Shown here piece after piece: positions 35,446 through 48,330 of a stretch of DNA of 64,000 nt. The stretch comes from Cryptomeria japonica. Lineage: Eukaryota > Streptophyta > Pinopsida > Cupressales > Cupressaceae. How positions within the stretch are numbered: position 1 is the stretch's first letter; each line of letters starts with the position of its first letter. The position numbers and the translations under genes were made by a program. Below the pieces are notes generated by a model. It had not been told where the DNA came from and did no database searches. It saw only the letters and a program-made list of their open reading frames with translations. The stretch covers positions 154,735,613 through 154,799,612 of the forward strand of contig NC_081405.1 of the NCBI RefSeq assembly GCF_030272615.1. Direction: 5' to 3'.

Positions 35446-36480
35446 TGCCTCCAATGAGTGCTACTGCAAGAGAGGGTAGTGAATTGAAGCAAAAGCATGT
35501 TGGGGAGATGAAAGAACTGGAAGAAAGGTTGGCTGCAAGAATTGAAGCCTTAGAAGCCAACTATAGAAGAGGTGAGGTCACATGAGACATGAGTGACCAA
35601 GGGGAAGAAGAAGAAGAACCCCAAGGAGATCCCGAGGAGCAAGTGGACCCTGATGAAGAGAGGATGGCTAGGCTTTTGAAGGCAATCAGAAGTGAGGGTC
35701 ATAAGCCCCAAATAGACTTGCCCATGTATAGAGGAAAGTTGGATGAAGAAGAGATCCTAGATTGGATAGGGGCCTTGGACAACCATTTTGAGTGTGAAGA
35801 TGTGCAAGAGGAACATAAGGTGAAGGTGGTCAAATCAAAATTTAAAGGCCATGCTCTGTTATGGTGGGACTTTGTGCAAACTGAGAGAAGAAAGAAAGGG
35901 AAGCCTAAGATAACTTCTTGGGATAGGATGGTAGAAAAGCTGAAGGGAAGTTCCTCCCTAGTTACTACAATATTCAATTGTTCGAGAGGCTGCAAAACCT
36001 CAAGAAAAAGGAGTAAGATGTGCAAGCCTATACCAAGGAGTTCTACAAGATGAGTATAAGGATAGGGCATGAAGAGGATGAAGAAGAGATGGTGGCAAGA
36101 TACCTCAATGGTCTAAGGTATAGCATCCAAGATGAACTAAGTCATACTACATCATGGATGGTGAAGGAGTGCTACAAGATAGCAATCAAAGTTGAAGACA
36201 AGTTGAAGAGGAAGCAAAACAAGCAAAATAGAGGTAAGAGAAAAAAATTTAGAGGTAAAGGCTCTTTTGGGGGAAATGGACAGTCCTCCAAGTCACAAGA
36301 TGAATCAAGTAGCCAACAAGAACAAAAAAGTGAATCAAGTGGTAGAGGCAACTTTAGGGAAAGAAGGCCTAAAGGTAGATGAATATTTAGAGGTCAAGGG
36401 AGAGGGTCAAACACCTTGGCAGGCAGATGTTTCAACTGGAATCAATCTAGACACCCTGCATTAAAGTGCCCGGAAAAACA
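35446..36480 (+). pseudogene. gag region of G2
   Basis: A coiled-coil, acidic N-terminal part (EELEERLAAR type, then EEEEEPQGDPEEQVDPDEER) precedes the retrotransposon gag core (DLPMYRGKLDEEEILDWIG, LLWWDF) and a basic K/R-rich segment, ending in a zinc-knuckle-like block near 36428-36475. Structural protein of the particle. Fossil and broken. Confidence 0.78.
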
Positions 36481-36689
36481 AGGCTCAAGTTCCTAAGATG
36501 GTGAACAAAAACTCAAATTGTACAAGAAGAAGATAATTTAAGTGTCAATTCACCTTCCTAGCATGCTACCCCTAAGGTAGGTGAGCCTTTGATGTTAAGG
36601 AGAATGTTGATCAAAGTGCCAACAGCCCAAGAGCCTCCACAAAGAAAGTAATTGTTTGGGACTACTTGAAAATCACATGGGAAGGTATG

Positions 36690-39226
36690 TAAAGTGGTTA
36701 TTGATTCAGGTTCACTGATAATTTAGTGTCTTTAGAAATGGTAGAGAAACTAAATTTGAAAAAAACTCCTCACTCCACTCCCTACAATGTGTCATGGTTG
36801 AATAAAGGATAGTGGGTCTTAATGAATGAACAAGCATGGGTGGAATTTAACATAGGAGGTTACAAATACAAGATACTATGTGACATTATCCCTATGGATG
36901 TATGCCACCTACTCCTAGGAAGACATTGGCAATATGACACGAAGGGAAAGCATGATGGGCACAAGAACATCTACATGATAGAGAAAGGTGGAACTTCATT
37001 CACATTCACTGCACTTCAAGAGGAAAGCATGGACAAACAAATTGGGTCTAGTGTCATGGTGGTTGGTGAGGAGGAGTTCTTGAAGAAAATGAAGGAAGAA
37101 GGAAAACAAGGATACGCCATTCTAATTAGACCTCAGTCAGTCCTAATAGTAGCATACATTGATGATGTGCCTAGGGAAGTGCAAGGTTTGTTGGATAAGT
37201 ATCAAGACATAGTGTTTGATGAGTTTCCCAATTCTCTACCACCTATAAGGAGTGTGAGCCACCACATAGATCTTATACTCAGTGCAACTTTACCCAATAA
37301 AATTGCATACAAGATGACACCAAAAAAAATGAAGAAATCAGTAAGTAGATCCAAGAATTGTTGGACAAGGGCCTCATAAGGGAGAGTTTGAGTTCCTATT
37401 TTTTCCCTACTGTCTTAGCACCTTAAAAGGATGGAGGATGGAGAATTTGCATGGATTCAAGAGAAATCAACAAAATCACCATAAGGTATCGGTTTCCTAT
37501 GCCTAGAATTGAAGACTTGATGGATTGTCTTGGAGGGGCATGTTATTTTTCAAAATTAGACCTCAAAAGTGGGCACCATCAAATTAGGATCAGAGAGGGA
37601 GATGAATAGAAAATAGCTTTTAAAACTAATTAGGGCTTATATGAATGGAAGGTGATGCCTTTTGGGTTATCAAATGCCCCAAGCACCTTCATGAGGCTTA
37701 TCAATGAAGTGTTGAAACCTTTCATAGGCAAATTTGTAGTGGTGTATCTAGATGAAATCCTTGTGTTTAGCAAAACAAAGGAGGAACACTTGCAGCACCT
37801 TGATATGGTCTTGAGGAGGTTGCATGAGGAGAAATTGATGATAACCTCAAGAAGTGTGAGTTCATGAAAGAAGAACTAGTCTACCTTGGTTTTGTGGTCT
37901 CTAAGTGGAATTTTAAGATGGATCCCACAAAGGTAGAAGCTATAATAAGTTGACAAAATCCTAAGTCAATAGGATAGGGAAGAAGCTTCCATGATTTGGC
38001 TAGTTTTTATAGCAAGTTTATAAAGAATTTTAGTCATACTTGTGCTCCTATTGTTGATAATATAAAAGGGGATAAAAGGAATAGGTTTCAATGGACTAAT
38101 GAGGCAAAAATGAACTTTGAAATCTTGAAGACCAAAGTAGCCCAACAACCCATTCTTACCTTGCCTGATTTCAATAAGATGTTCACCATTGAATGTGATG
38201 CAAACGGGTTTGGTATAGATCCAGTTTTGAGTCAAGAAGGGAGGTCGGTAGCATTCTTCAGTGAGAAGCGTAATGAAGCTACAAGAAGGTATTCCTCATA
38301 TTATTTAGAGCTCTATGAAATGGTACAGGCCCTCAATAAATGGAGACATTATCTCTTGCCCAAAGAGTTTGTTGTCTCAACTGATAAGACATAGAGAGGG
38401 TATGACAGTGTATTTGTTGTTGATAGATTTAGTAAGATGGCACATTTCATTCCTTGTAGAACTACAAATTATGCATCTCACATAGTTGGTTTATTTTTCA
38501 AGGAGATTGTAAGGATTCATGGACTTCCTTTTACTATTGTGTCTAATAGAGATTCCAAGTTTATAGGTCATTTTTGGAGGACATTATGGAAAAAGTTGGG
38601 AATAAATTTGACATTTAGTTCTACCTATCATCCACAAATGGATGGGAAAACTGAGGTTGTCTATAGGTCATTGGGAAACTTTTTGAGGTGTCTTACCAAG
38701 GAGCGTGGTAAGTCATGGGATCTCATACTTCCTCAAGCAGATTATGCTTATAATGATCGTCTTAACCGAAGCATAGGAAGGAGTCCTTTTGAAGTTGTGT
38801 ATGGCATGATTCCAAGAGGTGTATATGAGTTGAGAGATCTAAAAGGGATGGAAAGAAGGAGTGCACAAGGAGAGAATTTTGCAATAGCAATGCATGATAT
38901 CCATCAAAAAGTGAAGGAAACTCTTCAAAAGAGTGCAGAAAGGTATAAGGAGAGGGAAAATTTGAGAAAGAGGGATGTTCAGTTCAAGTTTAGAGACATA
39001 GTGATTGCACACCTAAGAAAAGAGAGGTTACCTAAGGGAAAATACACCAAATTGATGATGAAGAAGATTTGACCTTGCAATGTGGTCCATAAGTTTGGAC
39101 AAAATTCTTATGAGATAGAGTTACCCCCCAAGGTAGCCATATCACCTATATTTAATGTAGCTGATCTCTATCCTTTTAAAGGATTTGTGGATGCAGGAGA
39201 AGAAGTGGGTGTAGCAGGGATTGAAG
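36690..39226 (+). pseudogene. pol region of G2
   Basis: Protease (IDSGS near 36700 and LLGRHWQYD near 36915), reverse transcriptase (about 37230-37870, with YLDEILVFS near 37747), RNase H (about 38180-38390, FTIECDANGFGI) and integrase core (about 38400-38920, with VSNRDSKF and YHPQMDGKTE). The C-terminal linker (FNVADLYPFKG) precedes the chromodomain, which continues after the Copia insertion. Broken. Confidence 0.82.
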
Positions 39227-40551
39227 TGTTGGATATTGCTTAGAAGTTTGCAAGAATGATGTGTTGTCATTGATGTCAACATATTCTTCTGTGTATTCCA
39301 GTGTTGCAGTCAGATTGGATGAGTTAGTTTGGCCAATGCATTGTAGATGAGCTATTGTGGTTTAATGGGTTTTGAGATAAGTAGCTCTAGTTGATTCAGC
39401 AAAAATTTTAGAGGTTTGCATGGTGATTTGATTGATTTTTGAGATCAGTATTGATGTTGGTTATTCAGTTATTCATGTTGTTCGGTATTCTGGATTTTGC
39501 TCCACATTGCTCCGGAATTGTAATATCTTGGTTTGTAGATTTGGTAGTGTTTGGGACATTCATATGTGTCCTCAATTCATATGGTTCATGATTTTTAATT
39601 TTGCAAGTGAATCTTTCAGTTTGATAGTTAGTTCAGTGTATGTTCTTGAGGTTTTGTATAATGATGTTGTGGTTGTTTTTGGGGTGATTCAGGTTGCTTG
39701 TGGTTGTTTCTAGATCATGTTCTATTTATGTTGATGGTTTGTATTGATCATTGTGTGCATTATTGATCATTTTCTTGATCTGGTGGTGTTCTTCATGTTA
39801 TGCGACATTCATTGTGATTGTGGCCTGTTGCGGATGTTTAAGGTGTAATTCTTGGAGGTGTTTCTTGCATGCGGTGTTGGTTAAGGTCCAGACTATGTCT
39901 TAGTAGACATTGTTTTGGTCTGCATGTATTTTTGTAGTGTGTTAGGTTATTATTTTGAAATTTATGTTGAGAGTTGAGCCGACCTTGAAATATAGGTTGA
40001 TAATTTGTATAAATTTAATATTCATGAGAGAGTTGTATCTACGTGTGTGAACATCAATTTGATCTTTTAGTAGCAAAGGAGAAGTGGGAAGAAGTGTGAA
40101 GAAGTGTGAAAGAGTAGAGTTTGAGTATATGTGCTTAACTGGAACTATAACCAGGCATGAGAAGACATTATTTCATCAGTTCATGATCCTCCAAATGTAA
40201 TCTGAATGATTTTGTAAGGTAGTGAGTCTTTATCGGGGTTGTAGCCCTTCTTGTTTTGTGATTTGAGCAGTGAGCTCTAGGCAGTGTGCCTGAATGCATG
40301 TGCATTATCCATTGTAACATTTTCATTTACTCCTAAAAAGGTATTCTCCCATTGTGGGTAGGTTCCCACCGTGTTTTTTCCCCAAACCGGGTTTTCCATG
40401 TCAAAAATCTTGGCATTATGTGTGTTATTGATGTGGTGTTGATTTATGCATTTACTGTTTATTATCATATCTAAATTTAAGTTTGAGTTGTGTATAGTTT
40501 GAGAGAAAATCGATTTGCCCCCCCTCTCAGTTTGTTGCATTGTTGCCAATA
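39227..40551 (+). repeat. 5' LTR of C2
   Basis: About 1.33 kb. Near its end it has a C run followed by CTCTCAG, then GTTGCCAATA. The 3' partner has a longer C run. Confidence 0.85.
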
Positions 40552-40639
40552 ATTGGTATCAAAGCTAGATCCTTCGAAAGAATATTGACCGATTGAGGTG
40601 ATCCGGGATAGAAACCTTTTCTTTTAGGAAGCATAGTTT

Positions 40640-41640
40640 GAGATTTGATGGAACTAATTACACTCTCTGGAAGAACCGGATAGAATGTCATTTAAGATGC
40701 ATCAGTGAAGACTATTGGAATATTTCTAAGAATGTGTACAATGCTCCTCAAAATGGTCCTACAACTCCAAATGAGATATAGGAAGTTGGATTCAATATTA
40801 GACCTAAGGAAGCATTGTTGAGTGCCTTGTCTAATTCTGAGATGACTAATGTGATGGATTTGTAGACTACTCATGAGATCTGGAAGAAGCTAGAAACTTT
40901 GTATGAAGGTGATAGCTAGCCATGTGAAAGTTGCTAAGTTGCAGAGATTGAAGGTAAAGTATGAGATGTTGAAGATGGGCAAAGATGAGAACATTACCTC
41001 CTTTATGCAGAAAGTGAATGAACTTGTATTGAACATCAAATGTACCAGTGGACTATTAGAAGAATATGATATTGTGGCTAAAGTGTTGAGATCCTTACCT
41101 CCTGCTTACAAGCAGAAGGTTGTTGCTATTGAGGAGATCCAAACTGTGAAAGATGTGACTAGAGACATGTTGATTGGTAAGCTTGTTGCTTTTGAGTTGA
41201 GAGAGTTTGGTGAAGCCCCTCTTAAGTTTCAATTTTCATTCAAAGCTATTATATTTAGGAAGCAGAAATATGATCTGGGAGAAAATTCTACAAGGGTATC
41301 CAGTTATGAGAAGGAGATGAGAGAGCTTGAAGAAGAAGAAAGAGATCTTGAAGAGTTTGAAGACCTGATTGCCAAAAGATTGCCTAAAGGTGCCAGTAAG
41401 TATAAGGGAAATTTTCCTCTTAAATGTTTTTTATGCAATAAGTTAGTACATTTTGCCTCAAGGTGTTCAGAAAGAGTTTCTAAGAAGCCAGTGAATACAT
41501 ATAAGCCTAAATATCAGAAGAAGTGTTATTTTGTTGTTGAGGAAGGTGTGGTAGATGATGATTCTGAGAAAGGAAAATCAAGAGATGAGTGGGTGTTCAT
41601 TGCTATCAAAGAAGATGATCTAGTGACTATTGATTCTACT
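40640..41640 (+). pseudogene. gag region of C2
   Basis: Contains the UBN2/gag core (LQRLKVKYEMLKM, LRSLPPAYKQKV), an E-rich helical segment and a CCHC zinc knuckle (CFLCNKLVHFASRC, about 41427-41468). RNA-packaging protein. Fossil. Confidence 0.8.
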
Positions 41641-41649
41641 AGTTGCTTC

Positions 41650-44600
41650 ATTGAATAAAAATCTTTAGTTGCTAAAGTTGAAGAGAAAGATGAATGGGTT
41701 ATTGACAATGGTTTCTCTCATCACATGACGAGTGATAAGAATAAGTTTGTGAGTATGGAAAAGTATGATGGTGGTGTAGTAAGAATTGGAGATGGCAAAG
41801 CTAGTATAATCTGTGGTAAAGGGTCTAATTCTCTTGATGGTCAGCATAACACTGATGATGTCTTGTATGTTGAAGGTCTAAAGCATAATCTTTTGAGTGT
41901 TGGAAAAATGGTTGATAAGGGTTATGAATTGCAATTCAACAATGGGAAATGTAATATTTTGAGTAGCTTCAGAACAGAGATTGCATCGGGTACAAAAACT
42001 AAAGGTAATATCTTTCACTTGAATGTTGGTGGTAAAATTTGTTTGATTGCTCAGATTGATGAAAGTTGGTTATGGCATAAAAGGATGTGTCATGTGAATT
42101 TTGACTTCATGGTTAAGATAAGTTCCACTCAAGCAGTGAGAAATCTGCCTAAGATTGTAAAGCCTTCTAATTCGGTATGTAAGGAATGCCAATTAGGAAA
42201 GAAGACAAGAGTTTCTTTCAAAAGAAAATAATATACTTCTACTCGGATATTGGATCTCATGCATACTAATTTGTCTTGTCCCTCTAGAGTGAGAAGCTTG
42301 TAGAGTGACGTGTATTTCATGTTGTTGATTGATGACTATTCAAAGATGATGTGGGTTACTTTCTTAAGGGAGAAGTTTGAAGCATTGGAGAAGTTCAAGA
42401 TTTTCAAAGCTATGGTTGAGATAGAGACTAGTCTAAAGTTAAAGTGTCTGAGATCTTACAGAGGTGGTGAATTTACTTCCGGTGAGTTCAATTCTTTTTG
42501 TGAAGAGCATGGGGTGAAGAGACAATTATCTACTCCATGGACCCCTTAGCAGAATGGTATTGTGGAGAGGAATAATAGGACAATTTAGCAAGCTGCTAGA
42601 ACCATGATGATTGAAGGAAATATTATGTATATCTATTGGAGAGAATCCATGAGTACTGTTGTATACACTTTCAACCAGGTGCATATCAAAGGTGATACTG
42701 GTAATACTCCTTATGATTTATGGTTTGGCCATGTTCCTACAATTGGATATTTTAGAATTTTTAGTAGTAAATGCTATATCAGAAGAGATGAAGATATAGG
42801 GAAGTTTGATGCTAGAAGTGATGAAGGAATCTTTCTTGGTTACTCTACTAAGAGTATGGCCTACTGGTGTTATAATAAGAGGTTGAGAAAGATAGTTGAG
42901 AGTGCTAATGTGAAAGTGGATGAAGGAAATGAGTATCAGTCCAGATGCTCTGGCTATGATTCAATTGATTAGGATGTCAGTTCGGATAAAGGAAAGCAAG
43001 TGCGGACCTAGAATCAAGTTTAGATTGTTTCTGAAAAGCCTAAGAATGAAGGAGAAGAAAATGCTAGTGCAGAAGAAAGAAGTCAAGAGTTTGAAAATCA
43101 CGAAAATCCTAAGACTCCCATGTATGTAAGGTTAAATAATTCAAAGAATCGGATCATAGGTGATAAGAATAGAGGTGTGATGACTAGGAGAAGAATTGCA
43201 AAAGAGTATTGCTTGATTTCTAAAATTGAACCTAAAGATGTTGATGAAGCTTGTAAAGATGAAAATTGGGTTAAAGCAATGGAAGAAGAGTTGAATCAAA
43301 TTGAAAAAAATAATACATGGATTCTTGTTCTCAGACCTATGGATAACAATGTAATTATAACTAAATGGGTGTTCCAAAATAAATTAAATGAGCAAGGTGG
43401 AGTTGTTAGGAATAAAGAAAAACTTGTTTGTAAGGGTTATTCTCAGATGGAAGGTATTGATTTTAAGGAGACTTTTTCTCTGGTAGCTAGAATTGAAGTT
43501 GTTAGATTATGTCTTTCTTATGCTTCTTACAAAGATTTCAAAGTGTATCAGATGGATGTCAAGTCAGCCTTTCTTAATGGTGAGCTGGAAGAAGAGGTCT
43601 ATATTGAGCAGCTAGATGGATTTTAGTTAACAAATCAGAAAGATATGGTTTGCAGATTGAAGCAAGTTCCAAGAGCTTGGTATGCTAGATTAGATAAGTA
43701 TTTGATGGAGATTGAATTCAATAAAGGTACTGTTGATAGTAATATCTATTTCAAGATTGATAATGATAACATCTTGATTGTTGAAGTTTTTGTTGATGAT
43801 ATTATTTTTGGTGGAAATGATGGTTTGTGCAAGAAGTTTGCTAATGATATGCAGAATGAGTTTGAGATGTCTATGATTGGTGAGATGAAATTATTTTTGG
43901 GATTGCAAATTACTCAGCTAGATAAAGGTATCTTTATATCTCAGTCTAAGTATGTCAAGGAATTATTGAAGAAGTTTGGTTTGGATGATAAAAAGCCTAT
44001 TGGTACACCTATGGTGACCGGATGTAAGTTGACAAAGGATGATGACTCTCCGAAAGAAAATTAGACTAGATACAAATCTATGATTGGTGGTTTATTTTAT
44101 TGACTCAAACTAGACTAGATATTATGAATGATGTTTGTCTTGATGCTATATTTCAAGTTGATCCTAAGGAATCTCATGTTGTTGTTGTAAAGAGAATTTT
44201 CATATATTTGAAAGGGACAGATGATTTTGGTTTGTTGTATCCTAGAGATGATGATTTTACTTTGAGTGATTTTACTGATGTTGATTGAGCAGGTGATGTG
44301 GATGACAGAAAGAGTACTAGTGTTGGTGCATTTTTCTTGGGTAAGAGATTGGTTTCATGGATGAGTAAGAAGAAGAATGATATATCATTATCTACTCCAG
44401 AAGTTGAATACATTGCTTCTGCTAGCAATTGTACTTAGGTAATTTGGATGAAGCAGATGTTGAAGGATATCAGAGTTATTTTTTATGAGCCTACTGCTAT
44501 ATACTATGATAATTCAAGTGCTATCAATATTTCTAAGAATCTAGTGTTGCATTCTAAACTAAGCATATATCTATCAAGTTTCATTTCTTGAGAGAGAAGG

Positions 44601-44720
44601 TGAATGAGAAGGAATTCAAATTGGAGTATGTATCTACAAAGGAATAGATAGTAGATATCTTCATGAAGCCTTTACCTAAAGATACATTTGAGTATCTCAT
44701 AGAGAAGCTAGGGGTGATTT
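41650..44720 (+). pseudogene. pol region of C2
   Basis: Protease segment near 41695-41760 (SHHMTSDK), GAG-pre-integrase (LWHKRMCHVNFD, about 42070), integrase core (about 42310-42700), RT (about 43230-43880, with [13 protein letters not shown] and FVDDIIFGG) and RNase H (about 44190-44560, VEYIASAS). A non-coding stretch of about 370 bases follows before the 3' LTR, with no envelope-like frame. Broken. Confidence 0.82.
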
Positions 44721-45092
44721 CCCCTCCTAATGAGAACTAAGATACATGGAGTTGCGTCATTCTGAAGGACTTCACAAAGATATCTTGTGGTCTGGAGTTA
44801 TGAGTGAGGCTGTTACTCGAGGGGAGTAGTCAGTGTGTGGGTCAGATGTTCAGATTTGTGATTTTGTCCTAAAGGGGAGAGATTATCTTCTAAGGGTGAG
44901 AGAATAATGATTTGTATGTGTCTTTTGCATTCATGTCAAATGGGGGGAGAAGCATGTAAAAAACTACTATATCATGCGTTGATCTTAGGGGGACATTGTT
45001 GAGACTTATGGGAGATTGTTTATTGTTGATTTATTTCTTTGCATTGATTGTTTTCACATTCATATGTTTCCATCAATGCCAAAGGGGGAGAT

Positions 45093-46455
45093 TGTTGGAT
45101 GTCTCTGAGAAGTTTGCTGGAATTATGTGTTGTTATTTATGTCAACATATTCTTCTATGTATTCCAGTGTTGCAGTCAAATTGGATGAGTTGGTTTCCCC
45201 AGTGTGTTGCAAATGAGTTGTTGTGGTTTAATGGTTTTTAAGATAAGTATCTTTAGTTGATTCAACAGAATTTTCAGAAGTTTGCATGGTGATTTGATCG
45301 AGTTGTAAGATTCGGTATTGAGGTTGGTTATTCAATTGCTTGTGTTATTCGGTATTCTGAATTTTTCTCTGCATTGCTCTGGAATTGCAATATCTTGGTT
45401 TGCAAATTTGACAGTGTTTGGGATGTTCATATGTGTCCTCAATTTAGATGGTCCATGATTTGGAATTCTACAAGTGAATTTTTCAGTTTGAGAGTCAGTT
45501 CAATGTATGTTCTTGAGATTCTGTATAATGATGATGAAGATTCTAGTAAGTGGTGATGTTGTGGTTGTTTATGTGGTGATTCACGTTGCTTGTGGATGTT
45601 TCTAGATGGTTCTCTATCCATGTTGATGGTCTTCCTTGATTGTTGTGCGCGTTATTGGTCATTTTCTTGATCCAGTGGTATTCTTCATGTTATGTGGCAT
45701 TCATTGTGATTGTGGTTTTTTGTGGATGCTTGAGGCATAATTCTTAGAGGTGTTTCTTGTATGCGGTGTTGGTTTAGGTCCAGACTATGTCTTAGCCGAC
45801 ATTGTTTTGTTTTGTATGTATTATTATAGTGTGTGAGGTTATTGTTTTGAAATTTGTGTTGAGGGTTTTAGCCGAGCTTAAAATATAGGTTGATGATTTG
45901 TATAAATGTAATATTCATGAGAGAGTTGTATTTGCATGTGTGAACATTGATTTGATCTTTCAGTAGCAGAGGAGAAGTGCGAAGAAGTGTGAAGAAGTGT
46001 GAAAGAGAAAATTTTGTGTACATGTGCTTAACCAGAAATATAACCAAACATGAGAAGATACTATTTCATTAGTTCATGATCCTTCGAATGTAATCTGAAT
46101 GATTCTGTAAGGCAGTGAGCCTTCCCCAGGGTTGTAGCCCTTCTTGTTTTGTGATTTGAGCAGTGAGCTCTAGACAACGTACTTGAATGCATGTGCATTC
46201 CCTATTGTAATATTTTCATTTACTCCTAATAGGGTATTATCTCATTGTGGGTAGGTTCCTGCCATGGTTTTTCCCTTAACCGGTTTTTCCATGTCAAAAA
46301 TCTTGGTGTTATGTGTGTTATTGATGTGGTGTTGATTTATGCTTTTACTATTTATTATCATATCTAAATTTAAGTTTGAGTTGTGTAGAGTTTGAGAGAA
46401 AATTTATTCCCCCCCCCCCCCCCCGCCCTCTCAGTTTGTTGCATTGTTGCCAACA
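45093..46455 (+). repeat. 3' LTR of C2
   Basis: About 1.36 kb, parallel to the 5' LTR. A run of about 16 C at 46408-46424 compares with about 8 in the 5' LTR. Confidence 0.85.
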
Positions 46456-46640
46456 TGAAGATGAAGAACGGATCAAAGATCTACCCCCAAGTCAGCCCAT
46501 GAAACTTAAAGGCATATTGGACACAAGACACAATGTCTACAATGATTACTTGGTAAAATGGCATGGTCTACCAAATTAAGATGCTACATGGATGTCAAAG
46601 GATGACATAAAGTAACATGGTACCTCAGTTCAAGAGTTGA
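46456..46640 (+). pseudogene. Chromodomain end of G2 beyond the Copia insertion
   Basis: The blocks MKLKGILDTRHN, YLVKWHGLPN and ATWMSKDDI are a typical chromodomain core (ILD.R....YLVKW......TWE). It resumes G2 coding after the duplication TGAAG. Confidence 0.78.
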
Positions 46641-46679
46641 TTTCAGCAGAGGCATGACATCTTTTCCTCTTCGGGTGAA

Positions 46680-48116
46680 TGGTGTTGGAGCACCCAAGTC
46701 AAAGTTGGTCAAAGTATGCATATAGGAGTCTAGGGTCATTTTTATTGTTCATTTGATGTAATAAGGTCATATTAAGACCATTTGTGCATGTTTTAGTTCA
46801 CGTGAAGTCATTTAGTGCAAAAATGCTAATGTTGTCAAAACAATTGTCAAACTTTTGGAATGTGAACGGTCATTTTGTTTGAAAATTAATTGTGGTTGTT
46901 GGAATTCAGGACAAGACATGTTTAAATATCCTCCAAATGATCAAGGCATGGTTGTTTAACTATTTGTGAGAAATTAGCAATAAAGGATACTTTGTTTTTC
47001 TACAAAATTAACAATTTTTTTTATTTTTTCTGTGTTGTATGGTTTGTATAGGCAGATAGGGGGGTGAGACCCAATGTAAATGAAAGGTCTCTAAGTCTTC
47101 TTCAATTTGCAACAATTTTGGTTTGATTTCCTAAAGAATTAAGCAAGTTCTAACCTTTTCTTTGCAAACCACCTGTAAACCCTAGGTGGCAAGTGTTTGT
47201 AGCCAAAATTTAAACAATACTCCATTCCACCGTACAAGAATTTGGCCAAACTTGGTGGAATGGAAGATTATGATTTTTTTTCATGTTTTTGTTTGAATTT
47301 ACAACTGAAAAGGGAATTAGGAGGGGTTTTGTTCAACCCTAAGCCTACCATCCCTATGTGTTAGGCTAGTTAAGAAGGCAAATTGAAATGACAACAAGAG
47401 AGAGAGAGAGGGAGAGAGAGAAGATTCAATGAAAATAATGATGGATTGTGAGCATATATGAGGTTCCAAGACCCTGAAAACTGGAGAGAGGAGTTTGGAA
47501 ATTGATTTTTTTAAACTTGCGGTGTAAAAGTGGGCTAATTGAGTTATAGTGCAATGAGAAAACCTCATTTTTGATAGACATGCTCAAAAACACCACATAG
47601 TCATTTTGAGATATTATTTAGAACTCCCAAAAGGGTATTTGAATCTGGTCTCAGTTTGTGAAGAAAATTCCTGAGCAAAAATTTATTTTCACCAATCCTA
47701 AATTGAAGGTCTACTAGGCCTCTAGGTGCAAGATAGGGGTTAGATCTTAGGAGGTGTCTTCAAACTTCTTGGATAGAAAAATCAGGTTGTATACACCATA
47801 TTCATAAGTTTTGGGCCTTTGACAAGTTTTAGAACAATGAAAATTTTGTTTGGCATAAGGTGCCCTTGGAAGGCTTAGTTACTCATTCATCGTGGATACT
47901 GCTCATACAAAGGATCGAACCTTAAGGTAGATTGGAAGTGTCATGGTTGTTTGAGGGGTGAGATAATATTGATTCTTTAAGAACTCATCATTTTCTAACC
48001 TAGTTCCAAGGTTTAATAGGTGAGTTGGGAGAAAGATCCCCCTTGACAACAAAGAGGTGACACTACAAAGTGGTGATTGTGACTATTTTGAATCTTACTC
48101 CTCCTTTGGTGCATCG
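46680..48116 (+). repeat. 3' LTR of G2
   Basis: Starts TGGTGTTGGAGC, parallel to the 5' LTR throughout, and includes a GA microsatellite near 47396-47425. Ends at GCATCG before the duplication GTGAT. Confidence 0.85.
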
Positions 48117-48149
48117 GTGATACAATAATCACTTGTGCCTCTAACATAC

Positions 48150-48330
48150 ATAATTATTTTTACTTTATGCTCTCTAACATCAAAATAAATAATCATTTTA
48201 CATTACGCATGTGAAAATATTCTATTGTAAATAAATATTTTAGATCGCATGTTTCATTCATTTGTGAAATATGCTTCCTATTGTGTGTAATAAAATGTGA
48301 TTTCAAATGAATCAAAATAACAAGCAAAAT
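48150..48330 (-). other. Terpene synthase upstream-type sequence, third copy
   Basis: 'tgctctctaacatcaaaata', 'taaataaatattttagatcg' and 'atgcttcctattgtgtg' match 5562-5700 above the intact gene and, more loosely, 23960-24210. It probably belongs to the copy whose 3' end is at 28215-28468. Confidence 0.55.

Larger units (their letters stand above)
39227..46455 (+). mobile_element. SIRE-like Copia C2, inserted in G2
   Basis: LTRs 39227-40551 and 45093-46455 start TGTTGGAT and are flanked by TGAAG (39222-39226 and 46456-46460). The primer binding site (TTGGTATCAAAGC) follows the 5' LTR and the polypurine tract AAAGGGGGAG (45081-45090) precedes the 3' LTR. gag, protease, integrase, RT and RNase H follow in Copia order. 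Protein blocks such as GIFLGYSTKS and RLRKIVESANVKVDE are SIRE-type. Youngest layer of this nest. Broken, with roughly ten or more interruptions. Confidence 0.9.
33930..48116 (+). mobile_element. Ty3/Gypsy chromovirus G2, itself split by a Copia
   Basis: LTRs 33930-35362 and 46680-48116 begin TGGTG and are flanked by the 5-bp duplication GTGAT (33925-33929 and 48117-48121). The primer binding site TGGTATCAGAGC is at 35366-35377. gag, protease, RT, RNase H and integrase regions run from 35446 to 39226, and the chromodomain end follows at 46456 after the Copia insertion. The LTRs differ visibly more than those of G1, so it is older. Broken, with many interruptions. Confidence 0.9.
28469..48145 (-). 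mobile_element. Copia element C1 (Tork-like), split by later insertions
   Basis: The pieces of one minus-strand Copia fossil are its 3' LTR (28469-28930), RNase H region (28931-29319 and 33776-33929) and a short further segment (48122-48145). The gaps are an hAT element and a Gypsy element with their own target-site duplications, so the pieces are one insertion. The 5' part of the element is absent beyond 48145. It entered the 3' end of a terpene synthase copy. It is the oldest member of the nest, strongly decayed. Confidence 0.78.

Noticed and set aside
44740-45080. Envelope-like frame after RNase H in C2, as some SIRE elements have
   Set aside because: The interval is short and shows no membrane segments or long open frame.
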